Positions 36,521-47,930 of a stretch of DNA of 64,000 nucleotides are shown here, in pieces. Numbering within the stretch: the first letter of the stretch is position 1; each line of letters opens with the position of its first letter. A program made the translations under genes and the position numbers. The stretch lies in NCBI GenBank assembly GCA_023974075.1, contig CM043800.1:29863952-29927951 (forward strand), read 5' to 3'. The notes under the pieces were generated by a model. The model searched no databases and was not told where the DNA came from. It saw only the letters and a list, made by a program, of their open reading frames with translations. Source of the stretch: Chaenocephalus aceratus. Its lineage: Eukaryota; Chordata; Actinopteri; Perciformes; Channichthyidae.

Positions 36521-37242
36521 CAGTGATTCCCAACCTGGGGGGCGCGCCAAAGATCTCAGGGGGGGCGCCAGGCCTCAGATGATTTGAGGCCAAATATCAT
36601 ATTTAGACTTTTCTTTTTTCTTTTTTTTTTTTTACATATAATTGTAACACAATACATGATTGTCACTAAAAGCCTTGTCTCTACATTACAATAAAGTATA
36701 ACAAATCATTGATTAATTAATTTGAAGAAAAATTCAAGTTAGTAGCTATTAAAGGCATAAAAAGACAGAAATGTATAATTCTTTCTTTGATAGAAATGTT
36801 TCTTCTGCCCGTAAAGTGTCCAAACCGGGCTTTTCTGGATAAGCGCATTTTTAAAACAGTCTTTGTTCATGCCGGTTTCAGTTGGATTATTTGTCACAGT
36901 TGCTCCGATCAGATCGATCTCCTCCATTTTGTAGATTATTTACGACTTTTGAATCCACATAAACACATCGGTAAAATCCGGCTTACTTTGAGCATGTGTT
37001 TTAAACAGTTTAATCCCTTTGTGAATTGTTTCCACTTCCGCGCCGTCCTTTAATTTCTTCATACAGCGGGAATCCAAATGAATTAATCCTGAGTCCAATA
37101 ACCATCAAAGTCACTCCAATAGTGCTCCTTAATTACGCTTTCATCCTCCTTTAACAACATACTTCACATTCATCCAGTTTGTGACAGTAGTTGTAGCATT
37201 TTTGAGACTTTTCTTCCAACAGGAGTCATTTGGGAACCCCTG
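36521..37242. mobile_element. hAT MITE with perfect 8-bp TSD
   Basis: A 722-bp element. It begins CAGTGATTCCCAACCTGGGG and its right end, read on the opposite strand, begins CAGGGGTTCCCAAATGAC. TTTTAGAG occurs exactly on both sides (36513-36520 and 37243-37250). No transposase frame, so it was mobilised in trans. Confidence 0.9.
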
Positions 37243-37920
37243 TTTTAGAGTGAGTGGCACTCGGCTGTCTTGTGGGACATATGGCTCAGTGTGACCTGCC
37301 AGTGTCCTTCACTGTTGTTGGCTTCTCCCCAAAGCCCCCGGGCTGCACAGCTCTCTGCAGTTAGCCCCACCTTCTAACACTGGCAGTCTGTGTTCACACC
37401 AGCGCTGTTGGTTGCGATGTTGCATTGCTGTTAGCCGCTAGTCTCTATAGGACACACTCAGAGGCACAGCGGTGTTGTATCAGAACACAAACAAGGCCGC
37501 TATCATTTCCACAGACACCTTGACTTTATGAAAGGAAGGAAGATTCAGTTCATACAGGATAGGCTGCAATTCACTTTCCAAGGACAACAATATCCATCTT
37601 TGAAACAAGCACTTTAAATCCGTAATTCTGCATTTGTCAAGGCTGCTATTAAGGAGAAACAACTCTAAAACAAGCAGCAAAACAAATACTATACACACTC
37701 CGTAGCAACTTTATACATACATGTCTGTAAAATCTGAAGCAAGCCAACAGAAGAACTCAACCATAAATATGCCTTTTATAAAAAATATATAGATATAGTA
37801 ATTTAACAAAGTCTTTATTATTGCAGTTGTATTGTGCAGTGGTGTTAAACTGGACTTCATTTAATTGAGATGTGTTTTAGAATGTTTTGCATGCCACATT
37901 TCAAAATATTAGGCAAAGGG
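37243..37920. other. intron 2, no exon recognised
   Basis: About 0.7 kb of unremarkable DNA; no exon or bounded element. Confidence 0.4.
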
Positions 37921-38188
37921 AATAATGCAATTACATTCTCCCCCCCTGCCTGAAACGCTGCGATTGGACTTCTTAAATGACTTCCGTAACTTAGTGACAT
38001 CACTATGCAACACTCGCGCTTTTATTGGCTAGCACTCCAACACATTGTATGTGATAGACTAAGGGGCAGGAGTCGGACATCTCTAAGCGTTGACCATACA
38101 GCATCACAACAGAGCCGGCCAGCTAACCAATCAGAGCAGACTGCAGCACAGGCAGTAAGAAAAAATAAAGAGCTTTTTGAACATTAAA

Positions 38189-38454
38189 TAGACCCTCCAG
38201 AAAAACGCGGGCAAAAATCCTTGATTATGCGATCAAACATGCGGGGTTTTATGTGATTTTATGCGGTGAAATTGCGGGGAGTTGCGAAATGTGCGGAAAG
38301 TTGCGAAATATGCGGAAAAAATAAATATTGGGCTGTCTTATTTATTTATTCTCTCTCACACACAACCTGCCACTAACGTTAAACCTCTTTACTATTCAAT
38401 TAAACACATTCAATGTGTATTTATTGTAAAAGCAATTGGGCTATTTTAATCACA

Positions 38455-38491
<37 letters not shown>

Positions 38492-39077
38492 CTCCGCCTC
38501 ATTCTGTTTTCATTTACTCGTTCGTTATCTGACCAGCTTCAATCTTGTAGGCTTCTCACCTCGTTTCTTGTAGCCCTCGAAAGGGTTTTGGAGGTCGATG
38601 CCTCGGTGAACGTGAGTTGTTTGGCTTTCTTGTCCGCAGCAGCAGAAAGCATTTTCGAATGTTTGAATGAATCAAAGTGGGTCGTCACCGTGGATTTTCT
38701 CTTATGCTCCAACACAGTTGCACGGGGTGCAGAATAGTTTCCCCCCACTTTCGTGCAAGACATCGGGGTACTGCTTTGCCCGGTCTTTAGCAGAAATGTT
38801 CGTCGGTAAATGAGATGGATTAGATTTTTTCATCTTGGTGTTTTCTCTCTCGTGTGAGCTCCACACGTTCACTCTACGGTGTTGTTTACCTTCTGTAATG
38901 CGCGAGCTGATGACGTCGCGTCAACATCATCATCACTTCACGTCAAGAGGAGTTAAAAAAAATGCGGGGATTATGCGGCCTTTTGATAAATATGCGGCCT
39001 TTTAAAAAATCTGCGCCATTTTGCTGATTATGCGGTAAATTCTGCGATCGCAGAATCGCGTTTTTTGGGAGGGTCTA
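38189..39077. mobile_element. CGGBP1-like DNA transposon with 6-bp TSD
   Basis: An 889-bp element with TIRs TAGACCCTCCAGAAAAACGCG (one base beyond 20; core TAGACCCTCC) at the left and TAGACCCTCCCAAAAAACGC read from the right. The flanks are ATTAAA on both sides (38183-38188 and 39078-39083). Subterminal DNA is full of ATGCGG words in both orientations. It carries a broken zinc-finger frame on the - strand. A 6-bp duplication differs from the usual 8 bp of hAT. Confidence 0.82.
38539..38833 (-). pseudogene. CGGBP1-like zinc-finger transposase remnant, frameshifted
   Basis: The frame begins MKKSNPSHLPTNI (ATG at 38833), continues AKDRAKQYPDVLHESGGKLF and reaches CTPCN. It then breaks by about one base near 38711-38721 and resumes as VLEHKRKSTVTTHFDSFKHS, ending SLQD at 38539. 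The C-x2-C followed by H-x(7-9)-H spacing and the EHKRKST block resemble the single zinc finger of CGGBP1, a host protein believed to derive from a hAT transposase. The catalytic domain is missing. Confidence 0.7.
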
Positions 39078-39601
39078 ATTAAAGCATGGAAATATGTCAC
39101 AGTAGAGACACTAAATACTAGGGATGCACGATATTGGTTTTTTGAAACCGATACCGATAACTTCCTCGGCCGCCCCGTAGTTTCAGAGCGCATCGAGTTT
39201 AAAATACCATCTACAAGCTGATGCTGACAGCCCCGCTCCTGCCGCCCGCTTGTGGCAGACCACACTTCCACGCTCACGGGCAGGCACTGGCCATCGGGAG
39301 GACCGGGAGGGTGTGTATGTGTGGCCCGAGCGAGCGAGAGAGAGACCTTACGTGCATTGTTGTTGTTAGCATCTGGTGCTAGCTAGCTGCGCTAACGGAT
39401 ATAAGGAGCTGTTTAAATGAAAACAGAGGAGCGACATTTCGCCACAACTGCGCCGAGCACTTGACTTTATGCAGGTAGCAGACAGCGGGACATTGCATGA
39501 AAAGTCAGCACACTCAGCACGGATAGCGCAACATGATTGCAGCGTCCAGGCAGCTCCCGTTCGAGCATATGCCTTGAGTTGCACATAGCTCCAACGATCC
39601 A

Positions 39602-39718
<117 letters not shown>

Positions 39719-39924
39719 ATTTGTATTGTATTATTGTATGAGAGAGGTTCCAGGTTGAATTGAGGCGAATATTTGTAATGTTCAGAGGTTGTTGTGTTTA
39801 ATATTCATGAGAATATTTGTCATTGTTCAAATGATAATAAACATTAGCATAAAGCATATTTGTCCACTCATATGTTGATAAGAGTATTAAAAACTTGAAA
39901 AATATTCCTCTAAGGTACATTTAG

Positions 39925-40027
39925 AACAGATCAAAAATGTGCGATTAATTTGCGATTAATCGCGATTAACTATGGACAATCATGCGATTAATCGCGATTA
40001 AATATTTTAATCGACTGACAGCCCTAA
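39925..40027. mobile_element. terminus of a nested hAT-like element
   Basis: Read on the - strand it begins TAGGGCTGTCAGTCGATTAA and is followed by repeated TTAATCGCGATTAATCGCA words, the terminal structure of another hAT family. The matching far end was not found, so it is a partial or internally rearranged copy that cuts into the BED-finger transposase frame. Confidence 0.55.
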
Positions 40028-40054
40028 TAAATATATATATATTAAATGTACCTG

Positions 40055-40478
40055 TAGTTTTTGCACACCTGGTTAAATGATGAACTAGCCGACTGAATCC
40101 TTTATCTTCGACGAGGGAGAAGGGCTGGTCGTCAAGCGCCATCATTTCTATGATGAAGTTAGATATCGTTTTAGCCCTGGGGTCGTCTCTGGCAAACTTC
40201 TTGCCTTTTTCAAAAGCCTCGTCGATAGGTAAAAGCCCCGGTGCCTTTGCAGCTGGCTTTGGATTCGCCGCTATTTTAGCAGCGCAGGCGTCTTCGTACG
40301 CTTTTAACACACCATCGTAGCGATGGCGATGTTTCAGGTGACTGATCAGGTTGGAAGTATTATAGCTCGTTGCCTTTTTCCCTCCTCGTGGAACTTCTGC
40401 ATTGCATTTGTTAATACAAATAGCAAGCGAACTATCCAACTCTGAAACTTTGAAATAGTCCCAAACCACCGACGACAT
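40055..40478 (-). pseudogene. BED zinc-finger hAT transposase, N-terminal fragment
   Basis: Starts MSSVVWDYFKVSELDSS and contains a BED-type finger: CINKCNAEVPRG, then NTSNLISHLKHRHRYD, with Cys and His residues correctly ordered. It is followed by AKTISNFIIEMMALDDQPF and FSLVEDKGFSRLV, the start of the hAT catalytic region. The frame then enters unrelated repeat sequence (near KTTGTFNIYIF). The rest of the transposase is absent. BED fingers bind transposon ends in nuclear DNA. The open frame is unusually intact for a truncated copy. Confidence 0.8.
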
Positions 40479-40845
40479 GTTTGTTTACTGTCCTGGCTTC
40501 ACGGCCGCACACCATTTACGTCACAGCCAGGCATGAGTTAGGGAGCGCTGGATTTGTGAAGAACTCCCCTCTTCCTAAACCACTAATACCACAGTACTGG
40601 CAAAACGGGAGGAGCCGAGTGAAAAACAAGCGCCCCTCATCCCAATCCACCCACACCGCAGTATTTTTTTCTTTTTTTTACCCAAAAAATATATTTTATA
40701 TTATCGGGGCTATTAATACTTTTATCGGGTTTATCGGGATGACGTCATAATTCCTAATATCGGACCGATAATTATCGGGCCGATAATTATCGTGCACCAC
40801 TACTAAATACTAATAAAATGTGCATAATATGGCCCCTTTAAGGAA

Positions 40846-41906
40846 GACTATAGGGCCAATGGGATTTGCAATGGGATTACTGCTGCCTGATGTAGCTGCA
40901 GAAAACTAGCAAGCTAAAAGAGACTAAAACGCTTCGTACTCTCCAGCTTCTCAGCCCCACCTAGTTTATCTAATTGTGTTCAACAGCCCAGCATTCAACC
41001 ATCAATCACATCAAAAATGTGTTATTTTGAAAGGAAACTCATCATGAAATTCTGCAGTCATTTGTGTTTGTCGTGTATTTCTTGGTGTTCTGGGGCCCAG
41101 TGCCAACGAAGTACTAGCGTTGTTGTTCAGTTGAGATTTATAACCCTGTACTTTACAATGTACTGTATGATGTATTTTCTCAGTGTGACTGGGTTTCAAA
41201 TGTCCCATTTATTCTCCCTCAAGCCTTACTTTTATGAATTCAGGGACTGTGGGGCCGAATGTAGTGGAGCTGGGAATTGTGGGTTTATTTTTCTATATAT
41301 TTTTCGTTTTTTTCTTTGATTTCAATTTCCAGTTCGTCCAGATTAGATGTAATGTATTACACAATACACTACAGTTGAGGATTTTGAATCCTAGCTTTGT
41401 ATCATACCACACAAGCCATTCTTGCTTTTACTTTAGTTGAATGATGTGCTACGACTTTAAAGAATAGGATATTACTGCTAGCCTGTGGATTGCATGGTAC
41501 CCAACATTAACCTTGAATACATTTCTTGGATTCAGTTGATCTACTTGGTTGCCGTTGGTAGTTTTTTCATTTAAAGGCTTATCAGTTCATTCATGTTTGT
41601 GTGATCATTACTAGCATCTACTGTATTTCTACATCCCTTTGGCATTTTTTTTGTTACCAACTATTTTAATTATTTCCCTATTCTGAAAAAGCAGTTTTCT
41701 GGCCTTTGAATGCTGAGATAAATGTAGCCGCAGAGGTTTTCTACAGAACCGTGATATATATATATATATATATTTCAGCGACATTGTGAAAAGTGCTTTC
41801 TAAAATGCTACAAAGAGAAGGGTAAAGAGCCACCTGTGTGTTGATATGCTGTGCAGTGCTGCAGGAGTGTATCTTTGTGTTCTGACCTTGTGCTCTCTCC
41901 ATGCAG
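40846..41906. other. intron 2, 3' end up to the acceptor
   Basis: AT-rich DNA with a (TA)n run at 41755-41773. It ends in CTCTCTCCATGCAG, a good acceptor. Confidence 0.6.
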
Positions 41907-42012
41907 GTACACCCTTTGCTGATGCGCGAGCGGCGCTCAGAGTCTCACAGGAACAAGCTGCTGCGGCGGACAGTCAGCGTTCCTGTTGATGGAAGGCAAC
42001 ATCCCGAGATGG
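41907..42012 (+). CDS. syngap1: SynGAP exon with the [17 protein letters not shown] block
   Basis: Between a CATGCAG acceptor and an ATGG/GTGAGC donor, 106 bp, entering in phase 0 and leaving in phase 1. The 35 codons read [20 protein letters not shown], then [15 protein letters not shown]. This aligns with remembered SYNGAP1 ([20 protein letters not shown], then TVSVPVEGRPHGEHE) with only conservative changes and the same exon limits. The relatives DAB2IP and RASAL2 keep less of this block. The basic RRTVS context suits phosphorylation by basophilic kinases. The next exon should start E-Y-H-L and was not found to the right within the window. Confidence 0.93.
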
Positions 42013-42150
42013 GTGAGCAGACAAACCTTCAAACAGCCTTACTGTAGTTAAAACATGTTCTAATCGTGTTGTTAATCAATGTCTAACCAACACTTTTTTG
42101 TCTTGCTTAAAAAACATATTTAAAATCCAATTAAATATCTTCAGGTCACT
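42013..42150. other. start of intron 3
   Basis: Donor GTGAGCAG followed by AT-rich intron DNA. Confidence 0.6.
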
Positions 42151-42154
42151 TTCA

Positions 42155-42530
42155 GATTCAAGATTAGATTCAAGCTTTATTGTCATGTGCACATTACAGT
42201 AGCTACAGTGTAGATATGGCAATGGACAACTTAAGTCTCAGGCTCTTCCAACAGTGCAACATGAATATATATACTGTAGGACATAGAACAAATAAAACAG
42301 ATAAAATAGTGCAAAAGAATGTTTTGAGATGTGCAAGTACATTAAAATATAATAGAAATAATGCAAGATAGTCTACAAGTAAATGGAATATGATATATTA
42401 GATAAATAATTAGCAAGTTGCAAACAGATGAATGTTTATGGATGTTCTTTAAAAAGTTCTGGTGTTGAGTAGTCTTATGGCCTGTGGAATGAAACTGTCC
42501 TTGAGCACTTAGAACGTGCTATCAATGAAA
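42155..42530. repeat. interspersed repeat, retroposon-like
   Basis: Contains AGATTCAAGCTTTATTGTCA and later GTCTTATGGCCTGTGGAATG with AAACTGTCCTTGAGC, sequences I associate with a widespread teleost retroposon. It has no coding frame and no established ends. Confidence 0.5.
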
Positions 42531-43618
42531 CCTGTCTTTATGGAACATCTTATGGTCATAACATTATTTCAACTAACCTTCCTTCTTGTCCATTTTCATT
42601 TGCAAGATCGTTATCACCTGTATTACTTTAGCTTGGCTTGTTTATAATAATAGAACAGTTGCATAGCAACAGCAATGATGTAAAGCTCTTTGCATCCTTA
42701 AGCCATTACTCTCTGTGTTACTAGCGACGCTCAGCGCTTCACTCTGCATCTGAGCGGAGATAAAAGCAACTCATGGGCTGGGCTGAAGGCAGATGTTTTC
42801 TTTCTGCCAGATCTCTCCCAGCTATTCCTTTGTGATGTTGGGTGATTTATCTTGCTTTGAGATGAAACTCACATATTCATACCTTGATTATCATGATTAT
42901 CTTCTGAGTTCTCTGTCTCTTTGTTTCTTCCTCTATCTATTTTAAGTTTTATTTTTGCAGTCTGCTTTTCTCACTGTTCTTTTTCCTCTCTGCATTTATA
43001 TTGCTTTATTGTCCGTTCAAACTCAGCTTGGGGTCTGAACCCGACCCTCTGATAGCTGCCTTCCTCTGTGTGTTTTGCCTGACTCAGTCTCTCTGGGCCC
43101 TCTACAAATGTCCCGCTCAGTTTCTCCCGCTTCCTTCACCCTCCACCTCTCCGTCTCATTCTGCTATTTTAAGGGCCTCCCCTGCGATGCCCCCGTCTAT
43201 GAATCTGCTGTTTTGCCACCTCAACAGTTGTGCTGATTCAACTGGATAAATATTTCCCTATGTTTCCAGTGGCTTTCTGACCTTGAAGCAGTCAAACAAT
43301 GACACATCAGTTGACATGCACACAACGTTTTGACATAATGCTGACACGGCAATGCCAGTTAATATTTCTCATGGGTATTCATATTGAAAACATATCCGCA
43401 TATCATCATGCTAGGCTACAGGCTATAATGCACTGACACCATGGTGGACCATCTGTAGGGAGTATGCTCAAAGGCAAACAAGATTGGTTTAATCTTGTTT
43501 GCCTAGGCCCAGAAATTAGGATTGATCAGCTCAATAAAAAAGTAAATGGAGGTTTTTGTTAGTCCACAATTAGAGTTTAAATCTACAAAATGCCACATGA
43601 CCTATTTTACAAAACACC
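42531..43618. other. intron 3, no exon recognised
   Basis: No recognised exon. A small perfect hairpin lies at 43472-43504 (14-bp arms AGGCAAACAAGATT around GGTTT). Confidence 0.4.
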
Positions 43619-43620
43619 AG

Positions 43621-43813
43621 ACATTACATTACATGTTACATGTTAGACGCTTTTATCCAAAGCAACTTACATACTCAATACTGTGGGCAATCCTCACAGG
43701 AGCAATTTGGGGTGAAGTGTCTCAGGGACACAACGACATGCTGACTGCAGTGGGGTTTGAACCTGTGCTCCCCTGATCCGAACACCACCACACTAGTCCA
43801 CTGTGCCACACAC
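43621..43813 (-). mobile_element. tRNA-derived SINE with L2-like tail, copy 1
   Basis: On the - strand a tRNA-like head with B box GGTTCAAACCC leads into a conserved core and ends in GTAAGTTGCTTTGGATAAAA then GCGTCTAACATG, a tail resembling that of the L2 element at 29.2 kb. It lacks a 5-base block (TTGCC region) present in copy 2. Seen: box, core and tail. Inferred: mobilised in trans by L2 machinery. Confidence 0.8.
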
Positions 43814-45860
43814 CTCCCGTTACATTAAACGATGATCTGACAAAGGTTCAGTGACAACATAAACAATCTTAGTCTGAATACAGACACCATACTACAGGGA
43901 GCACACAAAACCAACAGCAACCAAGCATTATTTTGACCTGTCAATATGTAACTCACATTACGTTTAGTCGTGACACATTATGTTTAGTCGTGAAAGCTGA
44001 AGTGACTTATGAGTGCGTTTTAGCCTTAAAGTAGCTTTTTCTGTCTTTCTTTATGTAGGTAATTCAATCCAGTATGCATTAAGGATATTCAGATACTTAA
44101 CCTCGAAACTATGTTTCAATTTAACACAATTTGGAAACATTTAGGACCACATTCATTCCTTTCCAGAATTATGAATGAATTGTGCCCTCCACAAATTGGA
44201 AGACACAACCTCGCTTTCATCAATAGATTCAAATGTTCGGTCCGTTCAGAATGTTTTCCTGTTCTGAGAGTAGATTAATCTGTAGCTGCAGCAGCTCCCA
44301 AACACTCATCCATGTGTTTGTGACAACATTAATACGTCAATCTTGATTCATTATTCATCAGCGGGTAAAAGCCTGCATTTTTCACAAGATATTGATGAAT
44401 AGAGACATTTGACAACAATCCCAGCTGGATGCCTGATGTAGGGACACACTTAGATGGAAGATATTAAGCTCCACATTCGATATGTGACTAGTCAAACACA
44501 TAATGCCTCAATAGGATTTTCACTCCACTGTTGCTGTCATAACACATTAAGCAATGCCGATGCAATCATTTTCCTCTGTCTTTCACCTCTTTGTGCCTTT
44601 AAGGTTCACAAAAAATATTTTAGATCCAGGAGCCAATTAACACATAATGAAGACATTCATGTTGCCATTAATTACATTGCAGAATAAGCATTGTATGCAA
44701 ATATGAGCAGTAATGAATGAACTTTTCATGATTATGACAAGGGCTATGACTTTTCTTAACTAAACAAAAACCTTTTTTCCTCTTGTGTTTGTTTCATATT
44801 TAGTAGCAAACCAATAAGAATGTCACAGAAAGACGACATAAGTACTTATTGTCTTGGATTACTGTTTCTAAATGTTACATTAAGTGTGTTTCAGTTCAGC
44901 TCTACAATGCAATATTTGAGGGCTGATAATTGTCTCATATTTAGCAAAGGATCCCCCAAACTTGAATATTTTAAAGTTCATCAATACATATTGTATGGAA
45001 GCCCTGAGTGGCGAGTTATAAATATAAAGATGTTGACCTACCCATTTTCTTTCCAGCAAAAAAATTCCGGCAACGTTTTTTTTCACTTTATTCAACCTGC
45101 CCTTACTGTATCTTAAAAACCAAGAGGGAAAACGATTTAGTAAAAGAGAAAGTGGATCACCAGAATTGTATCTTCTTACTTGATTCCCAGTACTTCCATA
45201 ATATCATTTAAAAGGTGAGTAATACCGTCTCTTGTAATTGGTCATATGGCCAACAGAATTGTAATGTAAGGATTATGAAAACTGAGTGTGAGTTAAGGAC
45301 ACTTTCCAGCTAAACCCCATAACATTATGAGATAAAACGCCCTTCCTATTTCACTATTTAGTTGTTGTTCTTTGATGCAAAGTGGGCAAACACAAAGAAA
45401 GCATTCACATGCCCCCCCTCTCTCCCTCATTAACCTTTCCAGATAATCCCCATTAATGAATTTGGCCTTTAATGTTTTGTGTTCAAATTGTAAATTGACT
45501 TCATCTGAGTCTGCTCTGTTATTAGAGGAACCTTATTATCTGAATGACTTAGCCACAGGGAGAAAAAATATGCCGTACTAGAAAAGCTGATTGGTTATTA
45601 ACACTGGCTGAATCGTTTTTCAGCAACAGTGGTTTAACCATACGTGACTCCTTCAGTTTGTCCTTGTAGTTCTCTCTTATTCCTCTAGCCACCTCAGCTT
45701 AGCACACGATTGTGATAAAGCAACTCGGCAATTGTTCCAGTTCTCTTTAGAAAGTGTGACCTTCATACAGCATTTGAACAGTGTATTTCAGCACAGATGC
45801 TGCATTCAGGCCCTTTTCTTTTTCAGTGTCTGCTCGTATAATTTATTCCAGATTTATATA
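43814..45860. other. intron 3, no exon recognised
   Basis: A 20-bp imperfect tandem duplication lies at 43957-43998 (ACATTAYGTTTAGTCGTGA). Otherwise AT-rich DNA without recognised features. The overlapping frames at 44820-45211 show no domain. Confidence 0.4.
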
Positions 45861-46046
45861 TCACATTACTTGTTAGACACTTTTATCCAAAGCGACTTAC
45901 ATACTCAATACTGTGGACAATCCCCACAGGAGCAATTTGGGGTGAAGTGTCTTGCCCAGGGACACAACGACATGCTGACTGCAGTGGGGTTTGAACCTGT
46001 GCTCCCCTGATCCGAATACCAACGCACTAGTCCACTGCGCCACAGC
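45861..46046 (-). mobile_element. tRNA-derived SINE with L2-like tail, copy 2
   Basis: Same family and orientation as copy 1. On the - strand it has A box TGGCGCAGTGG (46032-46042) and B box GGTTCAAACCC (45987-45997). The core contains GGGCAAGACACTTCACCCC, and the tail GTAAGTCGCTTTGGATAAAA. This layout of tRNA head, core and LINE-like tail is that of fish V-SINE-type elements. It is followed by a short ATAAATAAT repeat. Confidence 0.85.
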
Positions 46047-46599
46047 ATAAATAATAAATAATACAGCATCAGCATGGATAGGAGATGTTGAACCCTATAC
46101 TGTAATTCTCCAAATCCTGCACTTTCTATTCTGTCTCACCACACCGCCTTTAACCCTCTTTTCCTCACCATCCCACTCCTCTCCCCACTCAGCAAGCACT
46201 GTGCAGGCTACATCTTCCCTCCCAAAAAGACAATGATAAAACAACAAAGTCATAAGAGACGTCTCACAAAAGGAAAAAAAGGTGTTAGACTTTCTACTGT
46301 TGTTAGTGTTGATATATTCATCATGAGTCATTCCAATCTCTCAGGTCGAGAAGACTTAAACAAAAGATTACAGATAATTGTGTCTGACTCATTTCAGGGT
46401 CTGTGTTTTGAGGCAAACTTTTTTGTTCATATTTAAAGTAAACAGAACATCTGCCTTGTTGGGTGAAGTAAAAAGCTGCCACATTGCACTCGTTACCAGA
46501 TGCAATTCATAGTTTATACGCATTTTGAATTTTGTTAACCATAATAGGTATAGGCATGGGCCTTATAGGGTTAAGCAATCATTTAATTATAATATTAAA

Positions 46600-46959
46600 T
46601 TATGACACTATGACACTTTATGATGTCATAACGATTTTTTGGCTTGTGTACCCATTAGCCAATCACCAACCAAGATAACACCCGCCCACCTTATCACCTG
46701 AATCTCCTCCTAGAGCACCATTGTGTTCTTTTTAACCAAATCTCTCTCAGACGGGCGTGGGGAGAGGCTCCTTATTTCCATCTAAAGTAACAGACAGAGA
46801 ATCAGCACTTTTGAAACAGGGCTGAAACAGAGGGGATTATGGGATGTTGCAATGCATGATCTGTTTGGTATTTCGAGCCAAACACTTCAGAGACATGTTT
46901 TGTATATATATCTGAGAACTATAATATATTGATGAAAAACAGTACAATAGGGGCCCTTT
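46600..46959. repeat. degraded MITE-like repeat
   Basis: Contains GCACTTTTGAAACAGGGCTG, then AAACAGAGGGG, CCAAACACTTCAGAGACATG and an end AATAGGGGCCCTTT, in the order I recall from a common teleost repeat. Target duplications and the left terminus were not resolved. Confidence 0.5.
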
Positions 46960-47511
46960 CATACAACTATCACAAAAGCACATTTCAGTTCAAAAGACCT
47001 CTGTCTTGAGTCACAACTGTCCCATAAAGTTACAGTTATTTCTAATAGATGACTGTACTTTACTGCTTTATCTATCAAGAAAATGATAATTAAACTGTCT
47101 CTGTGCTCCAGAAAGTGGAAGCATCTACAGTATATCTGTATTAAATAATATTTGTATAATATACTCAAGTGGAGCCAATCCTGCACTCTTCTTCTTTATT
47201 GACTGCCCTACATCCCACATTGATCATTATTTTTGCCAAATTACGCCTAAAGACTCTCTCTGAGTTCGGTAGCTTAGAGAAGGTCAAAAACACAACTTAA
47301 ACTAGTGTTATTTAGCCATGTGTTGGTGAGTTGCAGACCAGACATACTGAAGCATGAATGGCCAGCGTCTAAATGTATTATACTGATTTCAGAAATGTGC
47401 CCTTCACCTTCATGTCTTTCGAGGTACTACCTACTGTCAAAAAATATCCCAAATTAAATTGACAATTTGATACCTACAGAATAAAATATCAAAGCAGGCG
47501 TGAAACTCTAA

Positions 47512-47930
47512 GGTGCTGTTTACATGAGAACGCAAATGGTTGTATCTGCTACTTTTCTCTTTCATATAGCGATCATTTCCTGATAACAATGAAGTAGCTA
47601 CTGCTACTGACCATGCTACAGATGTTAGTGCAAAATCTACAGCTCCTCTACCACAACCATCGGCAACAAGTGGACATGGAGAATTACATGAACTACATGT
47701 TGCTAAATCCACCGCAGGGCATAAACAGAAGGGCAACCATGGCAACCATGTTCGGGGGTATTCTTCGCTGTTTTTAGTGTATTTTGTGGCAGAAGTACAG
47801 CACCACTTACAGGCCCGGCATATGTACTACCAGCGCTTTCGAGCGGTCTCGTGTGAACGGAATACTTTTTTGATATCGTATTCGGTTTGTTTGCGTTTCG
47901 TATGCATTTGCGTGTAAATGACGTCTAAAT
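47512..47930. repeat. degraded MITE-like repeat
   Basis: The left side has GGTGCTGTTTACATGAGAAC and the right side, read on the opposite strand, ATTTACACGCAAATGCATAC, giving weakly inverted TTTACAYG ends. The interior contains CAGCACCACTTACAGGCCCG. It resembles a fish MITE family but boundaries are uncertain. Confidence 0.4.
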
